From NCBI GenBank assembly GCA_025716815.1, contig JAIXMN010000002.1:1550001-1614000 (forward strand): a stretch of 64,000 nucleotides of DNA. Direction: 5' to 3'. The position numbers and the translations under genes are program-made. The DNA comes from Dichotomocladium elegans (taxonomy: Eukaryota; Mucoromycota; Mucoromycetes; Mucorales; Lichtheimiaceae). Positions within the stretch are counted from its first letter, which is position 1. Each line of letters starts with the position of its first letter. This document shows positions 57,570 to 64,000 of the stretch, one piece after another. The notes below the pieces were generated by a model. That model was given only the letters and a program-made list of their open reading frames with translations. It searched no databases and had not been told where the DNA came from.

Positions 57570-59994
57570 TTAAGCTGCAAAGATGGTATCAAGATCGATC
57601 TCATGTGATGCGCTGAACTCAGGAAGTTGTTCATATCGAATGTGCAGTTTTTCGCGGATAGAGCACAAGAGTTGGCGGTATGTAGGGTTAGGGTTCTCCT
57701 CCACGGATTCTTAGATAATGAATTAGAATGAACAGCCTTTTCCATTAGCAATCTTTTCAAATACTCACTAATGAGAGCATAGGTCAGTGCGCCTGCACAC
57801 TTGTTTTCCTCATACGCCACATATGAATATTGGTCATCCCGGCAGCTACGTGCAAGAATGAATATAGTCATCATAATTCATTCGATCCAATTCTTACCCG
57901 CTGAACATCACTACATCTGCCTTCGAACCCTTGGTATATTTGTTTTTATGCTCCTTATGCCTTGTGGTAAGCAAACGGCTCCCAAGCGTGGAGAGTGTGT
58001 CATACATTTCGGTTGTGTCGCCGTTCATGTACGACAGACCTGCCGAGAGAAGACCCTTTGTTGCAGTACTGAACAGGCTCTCATATTTCGGTTTGCCGTC
58101 CAATGAATACATGTAGGGCAGATCCATGACTGATCCAGAATGACACGAATCAAATACGGCCGTCAAACGGGCCCCATGGGGAACGTTTCTAACAACTATT
58201 CTGTTGAGTTCCTAAGTATATGAATTTATATATTCGGTCAGCACCCTATGCCTATGTATAATAAATTGCCGCTGATATCCTTACATCGTCTGTGATAACT
58301 CCTGCATCGTGCATATCCGACGGGCATATGGCTTCGTCTTTGCCATCCACTTCGTCTCCGTCGCTATCATCCACCTAACAATGCAGTGCATTAGCACTAG
58401 CTAATCATCACCCCTCCTATACTTACCGCAGAACCATGTCCGCTGAAATACAAGAAGAGCCTGGTATATGCGTGCAACTGATTAAACTCTGACTTTTATA
58501 TAAGAAAGGCCTCATCCTTACGCGTCATTTGCCTTTGCTTCGTCGAGAAGCCATTCGATGCCAGAGTATATATTTTCTTTGGTAGGTATATTTGCAGTTT
58601 CTGTTTGATCATCGGTCAAGAGACGGATGTTTTCATCGAGATAGCCATAAATCTTCTTCAGCATCCCCTGGACGTTTTGGGCGTCGGCTATGCAACCTGT
58701 GACGCACAAGTTATACAACGAGATCGCTTGCTACGTTCCCAGTAATAGAATCGCTTGCGTCTCTTATACCCTACCTCCAAGTTCGCTCGAAGTGCCAATG
58801 TAGTTGATACCGATAATCAGCGCTCGTTTTCTGGGTCCATCTAGTAGGTTTCGCTAGATGGTAAACCAGTGAACATAACCTCCCTTCATTCTCTTACTTG
58901 CCTCCTACTGGCCTGGCTTTCTTTTCAGGAACAGGTGTTTCTTCCGTTGCCGTGTCCTCTGCAGCTGTCTCAGTTCCCGTTGCCGTGTCCTCTGTAGCGG
59001 TTGCCGTTTCCGTAGCTGTCGTACTACTTGTCCCCGCGGTGGTCTCATCGGTGTTTACAGTCGCGTGCACATCCGTTGTGGCCTGTGTCACAACTTGCTG
59101 ACTGCCCGATGGTGTCACTCCAGATGTTGCTTCGGCCTGGACAATAGTCACCTGAACAACAGCAGTACCCGCAGCAGACTGTGATTCTCCCTGGGCAGCA
59201 GCAGTTGCAGTAGTAGTAGTAGTAGTAGTAGTAGTAGCAGTAGTAGTAGCAGCAGGAGCAGCAGGAGTAGCAGGAGTAGCAGCAACATTTTGAGCATTGG
59301 TAGTGTTTTGAGTAGTAGCGGATGTTGTTTCTATGGTAGTGGTAGAGGTTTCTGCTTGGACAGCAACAACCGCAGGCTGTGCAGGTACAGAAGAATCCGT
59401 GGAAACTGCGGGTGTCGCTGTTTGGGCAGCAGGTATGGTTGCGACAGCCTGCACGGTAGAACCTTCGACGAAAGTAGCCGCAGAAACTGCGGTAGCAGAA
59501 GCAGCGGTACGTGCTTCAGTTTGAGTGTCAGCTGTGGTGCCCTGCTCAGTAGGAACTGCAATTCGCTGCTGTTCCTGGCCTAATTATCGAAGAACAACAT
59601 ATATACTTAATTTGTTTTCATCATCACAAGAACCCGAAACGATTAATGGTTATAGTTACCTGCGGCAATAGCTGCTGCTGCTTGAGGATTTGCGGTGAGC
59701 GCTGCGACCTGGAGTGCTATTTGTTTCTGGAGTTCTTCCACTAAAAGAAATGTCAGTCGTATATAAGGAATACTGAATTCACGCAACGCTACTTGAGATA
59801 GCTTGATTGGGATCACCAGTATTTGGGACCTTTTATTCCATAAACATTTTCGTGTTAGCTCTTCCGTTCTCTCGCTCTCTTTCTCTCCTGCTCTGTTTTC
59901 ATATATATCTTCATACCTGAATATTTAAAACAAGTTGAACCGGGGCAGCCTCTTGCTGTTGCACGGTGGACGGGGTTTCTGTCTGGGCAGACAT
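57570..59994 (-). CDS. MCA1: Metacaspase
   Basis: Cysteine protease of the caspase-like clan C14, acting in protein quality control and stress-related death in fungi. About nine exons. Start ATG complementary to 59992-59994 (MSAQTETPSTVQQQEAAP). A prodomain of roughly 270 residues is rich in Thr, Ala, Gln and Val and includes a run of Thr encoded by an AGT-type repeat. The protease part begins RNLLDGPRKRALIIGINYIG; then GCIADAQNVQGMLKKIYGYL, the catalytic His in LFLYFSGHGS, the catalytic Cys in TAVFDSCHSGSVMDLPYMYS, and CRDDQYSYVAYEENKCAGAL. The last exon ends LLCSIREKLHIRYEQL and IDLDTIFAA before TAA at 57570-57572. Both catalytic residues are intact. The intron between prodomain and protease needs a weak GTAGGA donor to keep frame, so that join is the least sure. 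The prodomain is unusual in being Thr/Ala-rich rather than the more typical Pro/Gln/Tyr-rich. Confidence 0.88.
59208..59255. repeat. AGT microsatellite in metacaspase prodomain
   Basis: Imperfect AGT repeat on the plus strand, coding for threonine on the minus strand. It should be length-variable between strains and would change prodomain length without shifting the frame. Confidence 0.85.
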
Positions 59995-61380
59995 TCTACA
60001 AACTGATAATGTTGTTCTTCGAAGAAATAAAAGTTTATCTGTATGTCTACGTACTCTTCCTTTATATAGACCATAAAACACAACCCGCATTCACGCCATC
60101 ATCCTCTGTTTTTACTATAACTCTTGTACCATTGCTTATTTAGGAAAAATAAGTTGCGATGTGGCTTGCCGGTTTTTTGCTGCGTAACGCGCAAAGCCTG
60201 GCTAAGCCTCGTAACTCCGCAGCCCAAGACAGGACATTGCCTAACTTATGAAATGATTTCTTTAAGGTTTTAGACGATATCGCAGTGACACTGGTTTTTT
60301 GGAATATTGTACATTATAGATACATCCGATGTTCATAGACTTCGGTATATATTTTTTTCTCTTGTGGTGTATGCAAACCATTAACAAAAACATATGTCTT
60401 GGAAAGCACGGCCCATGAGGCAGCCAATTGCACTCAATCCTTCAGATCATTCTCAATCCAGCAGGGGTAGCTCAAATACATTTTATGCACGCGATCCCAT
60501 GTTTGCTATGATGCCCACTTACCTGAGAGGGTAATGTTTACAACATAGTCCCGGAAATGTGGCCGCAGCACCTCATTCTGTCCCAGGTTCATTTTTACGG
60601 CGCGCACTTCTACGAAGGTAATGAATGATCATATAAGATATGCAATCCGTTTCCTTTTGTAACAGTGGTCCCAGAAAAAATCCTATATATGTGTGAGAAA
60701 GATATACAAAAATGAAGCATAAGCAATTGGCCTGTCATGAGTCTTTTATATAAAATCTTATGGGCCGGAAGGATACAAGAAGACAAAGTGATAGCGTGTG
60801 AAGAAAATACTTATTGGCCAACAAGCCATCATAACCCCGTACTGCACAACTGTTTTGTCTTACATTCGAGGAATTACATATTCATGACCTATTGAGTTCG
60901 ACACGCTGGTATCAAGGATTGAGGAGCAGAGAACCAGCAGCACAAGCAATAGACCTCGCAGTGACTAAGAAAAGATCTCTCATTTATAACACTTGTATAC
61001 ATGTGCTATGGGAGGAGCAATGAAAGCCAATAGGTACTGTATAGTTATGAAAAATCGAGTCAACCAGAGATATCCATCTTGCTCGAAATAATAACGGGAG
61101 AGCCGGTAACTGATGTTGCTGTAGTGTACACAGTAGAAGATGATACCGGCTTACAAACGAAATTAATGCACAACATCGGCTGTCGTTGTTATTGTTCATT
61201 ATATATTTTCGGTCGACCTCTTGCTCTATTATTCTATTTAGCATTGAAACTGGCATCGCTGCTTCTTGAAATATAAAATCGTGTTCTTTTCCTAAGATAG
61301 CAAACTGCGTGATGAGGTTTACTTTGTTCTAAATCTTACGACAATAAGATTATGGTTAAGCACTTGCCTCACCCAAAAAT
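59995..61380. other. Intergenic stretch
   Basis: Metacaspase promoter near 60000-60100, then AT-rich DNA. Short frames at 60984-61256 (-) and 61079-61276 (+) are overlapping and unrecognised. No gene is supported. Confidence 0.45.
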
Positions 61381-61915
61381 TGACGTTGCCTTTGCTATTC
61401 CTATGGAACCGCAACTATTGCATTTCATGTAAATACGAAACACAGATTCATCAACGAGAATCGCAATTTCTTCTAAACCCAATGCCAGATATGCCCCCAT
61501 CGACGCTCTCATTCAAGGTGCTATTGAATCTTCACACCATTTTTTCCGGCTCCGTATAAAATGAAATCGAGTTCTTCTAATGGCATTATATTAATAGATT
61601 GTATGGAAAGTCGGTTTGGATAATTGATGTACCCAAACCCTTGAACAACCGGTCCGTAGGTTGCTCTAAAACAATGGATGGACTATCATGATCGCATTTC
61701 AAATTAACAATATGTGAACGACTCATGGTTCCTCGTCTCTTCAAAATGCTGTAGAATTCAATTTCATAGTGCCACGTCCAATCTCTGTGCTTCATATATT
61801 GTTTTCCTAGCTGTGTTATTGTAGCTGATGCATTCAAAACCTTTTCAAGCATTAGCTTGACAAATCTGACCTTGTCTTGGTCAATGTAACTTGCAGATTG
61901 TACGCTGTACGAACT
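61380..61915 (-). mobile_element. Relic of Tc1/IS630-like transposase
   Basis: Minus-strand pieces in transposase order: IDQDKVRFVKLMLEKVLNASAT (helix-turn-helix), RDWTWHYE, a basic SILKRRGTMSRSHIVNLKC linker, DSPSIVLEQPTDRLFKGLG, and about 61500-61390 LEEIAILVDESVFRIYMKCN, which holds the first catalytic Asp. The rest of the DDE domain is missing. It lies directly next to the MITE at 61968-62251. Confidence 0.65.
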
Positions 61916-61967
61916 AAATATTATAAAATCCGAAAATTCTGTATGTTAAACACCAAAATTTCCTATA

Positions 61968-62251
61968 GGAGGTCATCCAATACTCGCTTATATTGCTCGC
62001 AGTGATCTAGATAAAGGCTCTACACCAGGGTATGTGCAATCGGGTATATCGTTGCAATTCTTTCTAGAATTTTATCCAGCAAGTATCAACCTGTTTTTAA
62101 AAATCATGGTTACCATTTTTCTGGACAATGGTCAACATTCTGGACACGCATAACCTGTAGTTAGGTTGTGACTCTATAATTGTACATACCATGGTGTAGA
62201 GCCTTTATCTAGACTAATGCGAGCAATGTAAGCGAGCATTGGATGACCTCC
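61968..62251. mobile_element. MITE with 60-bp terminal inverted repeats
   Basis: A 284-bp non-coding element. The left terminus 61968-62027 begins GGAGGTCATCCAAT and ends GGCTCTACACCA; the right terminus 62192-62251 is its reverse complement with about six mismatches. The 164-bp middle has no coding frame. TA-containing flanks (TATA before, ATAG after) are compatible with the TA target site of Tc1/mariner elements, but the exact duplication is uncertain. Confidence 0.88.
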
Positions 62252-63586
62252 ATAGTGGTAACTTCGCATAGAACCTGCTCCTTCAATCAGGATGTCTGTA
62301 TCCTTTCGCTTGAGATTGTGTGTGGAAAGTTACTTTTACAAGACAGATTACACAGGGATCCTGTATACGAACAAGTAAATAGAGGAGAGCACACTTCCTC
62401 TCTTCAAGGACATAGTCATTCGATTCAGAGCAGCAATGTTCATAAAAAACATGTCACTTTATGCAGTGGATGGTGTAAACAGACACTAATAAGTTGTGAC
62501 ACTCGAAGGTAGTGGACTTTATTAGAGAAAAGAATGAAGATGAATAATACGAATGTATATCTGTATAAACTTAATCGCTATCCTGTCACAAATCTCAGGA
62601 CACGGCACTTTATATGTTGGCAAAGGAACTGATTGCTTTTTCCAGAATGACAAATGTGTATGGAAAGATAGAAAAAGTTGACACATTTTATAAAGGTGAG
62701 TACCGCGCTTTTGAGCGATATCATATCCTCATGTACGCAGCGTTTGATTTTCGCCTTACGCAAACATTTCTTGGAAAATGTGGCTTTTGAATCGAGAGGC
62801 ATGACACTCTAGTTTAAGAGATGGTGCATATCATGTTGATATCCAATGCGTTAGTGAAATGCACCGCCAAATAATGGGTTAGACGCTTTATATCCTATAT
62901 CAATAATTATGCGTTTTTTCCAGCTACATCTTCAGTTCAGTATGAGACGACAGATATTCGTCTATTGACGTGTTTTCGAATCAATATATTCTGTACTATC
63001 GCCCCTCGCTGAGTTCAATTCCATGGCTCAGCAAAGCCTGCACCTGAGTGATTCCAGTAGCTGCTTTTCTCTTTACCCGATATAGCACAATAAAGTTAAA
63101 TAAGCTATGTATGCGCCATCGAGAACTGACAACCGGCTATCAACCTCGAACCATTGGTGAAGAACGTCTACGTTATCTGGCATTTCAAATGAAACCATTG
63201 GTCACTACAAATACTATGACTGATCTCTGCAGAGGACGAATCGAAACAGTATCTGTAAAATTCCTCGGCTTGTTCTTCACAACATAACGATAACTCATCG
63301 CAATATCACAATAGCTTCAACACCAGAACCTCAAGAAAGTACATAGATAACCTGAAACTGAAAACATTTGCTTTATATGAGACACCAGCTGTAATAGTGA
63401 GACAGCATTTGTCGCTGTGCTATGGTTGAGGATGAAATGGCTGTAAAAAGGTTCTGGAAGGTAATTGTTATGGTCATTACATCCATTATATTTCATATTG
63501 AAAAAGCAGGGCGATATCGCTGCCATGCTTGTAACAATCATTGAGGGAAAAGTAAGGGGAACGAAGACATAGTATTATGTATATAT
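62252..63586. other. Gene-poor stretch
   Basis: A plus-strand frame at about 62613-62789 begins MLAKELIAFSRMTNVYGKI and one at 63090-63285 contains ELTTGYQPRTIGEERLRYL. Both look protein-like but neither is recognised nor supported by splice structure. Otherwise AT-rich intergenic DNA. Confidence 0.35.
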
Positions 63587-64000
63587 TTAAATGCTGTTCT
63601 CCGCCGGCTTCTGCGCAAAAGCACGCGTCCACTGGACAGTGGTTTTGTTGAGTTTACATTCTTCACCGACATCTTTAATAAATTTCTCGTGGACACCAGG
63701 TTCTTCGAATTCGGGATGGACGCTGGCGTAAGCTGATTTTGTAGATTTCATCAGTTCCTCGAAATCATTCCTGCAACGTAGTCAGTAAAACATGGCATAA
63801 GCCTTAGCTTTATAGGCATATGTATGCTCACCAGAATAGTTCCCCTATCTTCCCGCCATGGTTGAGCGGAGCGTCAAACGTACGCTTCTGGATGTTTATA
63901 AAACCGGCGTCGGAGAGCATCTGCATAAGATTGGAACCAAGATCGGGGTCCATGCCACCCGCGGCCAAAACTTTGAAAGCTTTTACTTTGTTAAAGGCTT
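63587..64000 (-). CDS. SAM-dependent methyltransferase, C-terminal part
   Basis: The window contains only the last two exons; the gene continues beyond 64000. The upstream exon reads AFNKVKAFKVLAAGGMDPDL, NLMQMLSDAGFINIQKRTFD and HGGKIGELFW. After an intron (about 63775-63829) the last exon gives NDFEELMKSTKSAYASVHPE and ends FAQKPAENSI, stop at 63587-63589. The pattern G-G-x-DP-x-L .. ML-x-DAGF-x-x-I-x-x-x-x-x-x-PL-x-x-GGKIGELFW is that of fungal class I methyltransferases with a PF13649-type domain. The SAM-binding part lies outside, so substrate and exact subgroup cannot be judged. Confidence 0.75.

Noticed and set aside
1..64000. CRISPR arrays or prokaryotic operons
   Set aside because: No regularly spaced direct repeats and no bacterial gene organisation; the sequence is intron-bearing fungal DNA.

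Overview
The window is nuclear DNA from a filamentous fungus. The best fit is an early-diverging lineage, Mucoromycota and probably Mucorales. This is inferred from short phase-conserved GT-AG introns of about 55-80 nt, CT-rich promoters, AT-rich intergenic DNA, the mix of conserved genes, and relics of Tc1/IS630-like and Fanzor elements. No bacterial signals (operons, Shine-Dalgarno sites, CRISPR) were seen. Introns were placed by hand from reading-frame continuity, so exon edges are predictions.

Layout, left to right. 1-3785: no convincing gene. 3786-5530 (-): a Ste7/MEK-type MAP kinase kinase. 8126-9678 (-): a questin-oxidase-like (DUF4243) protein. 11534-11867 (+): ribosomal protein eS30, whose first exon is only the ATG. 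12056-14439 (-): a KIN1/MARK-like kinase with a KA1-like tail. 16674-21761 (+): a many-exon TPR protein resembling the meiotic crossover factor SPO22/ZIP4. 22049-22289 (+): a tiny NDUFA4/B12D-like mitochondrial protein. 22465-24216 (+): an RCK (Ime2/MAK/ICK) kinase. 24365-24898 (+): a coiled-coil protein. 24910-25833 (-): Bax inhibitor-1. 27768-29062 (+): BUD13. 29380-29985 (+): a homeodomain protein. 31311-34588 (-): VPS52.

34764-38027 is a large, nearly perfect inverted repeat of two head-on copies of a Tc1/IS630-like element. Each arm is about 1.6 kb and the spacer is 54 bp. Both arms carry an open DDE catalytic ORF and a second, spliced gene encoding two C2H2 zinc fingers. The element lies about 175 bp upstream of the VPS52 start.

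40178-49332 holds two paralogous coiled-coil genes flanking a decayed Fanzor (eukaryotic TnpB-like RNA-guided nuclease) gene at 43.15-45.12 kb, a rhomboid protease and mitochondrial uL11m. From 49.3 to 54.5 kb the DNA is mostly relics: a broken SAC-domain phosphoinositide phosphatase and a dead Tc1 transposase. 55102-57455 (+) is cactin, with a 16-nt microexon. 57570-59994 (-) is a metacaspase with a long Thr/Ala-rich prodomain. 61.4-62.25 kb holds another transposase relic and a MITE with 60-bp inverted ends. The right edge cuts into a SAM-dependent methyltransferase.

The genes do not form a single pathway. There are small themes: two putative meiosis genes side by side (ZIP4-like and Ime2-like), two spliceosome-associated proteins (BUD13, cactin), two cell-death-associated families (Bax inhibitor-1, metacaspase), and a heavy load of Tc1/IS630 and Fanzor remnants in the gene-poor gaps.
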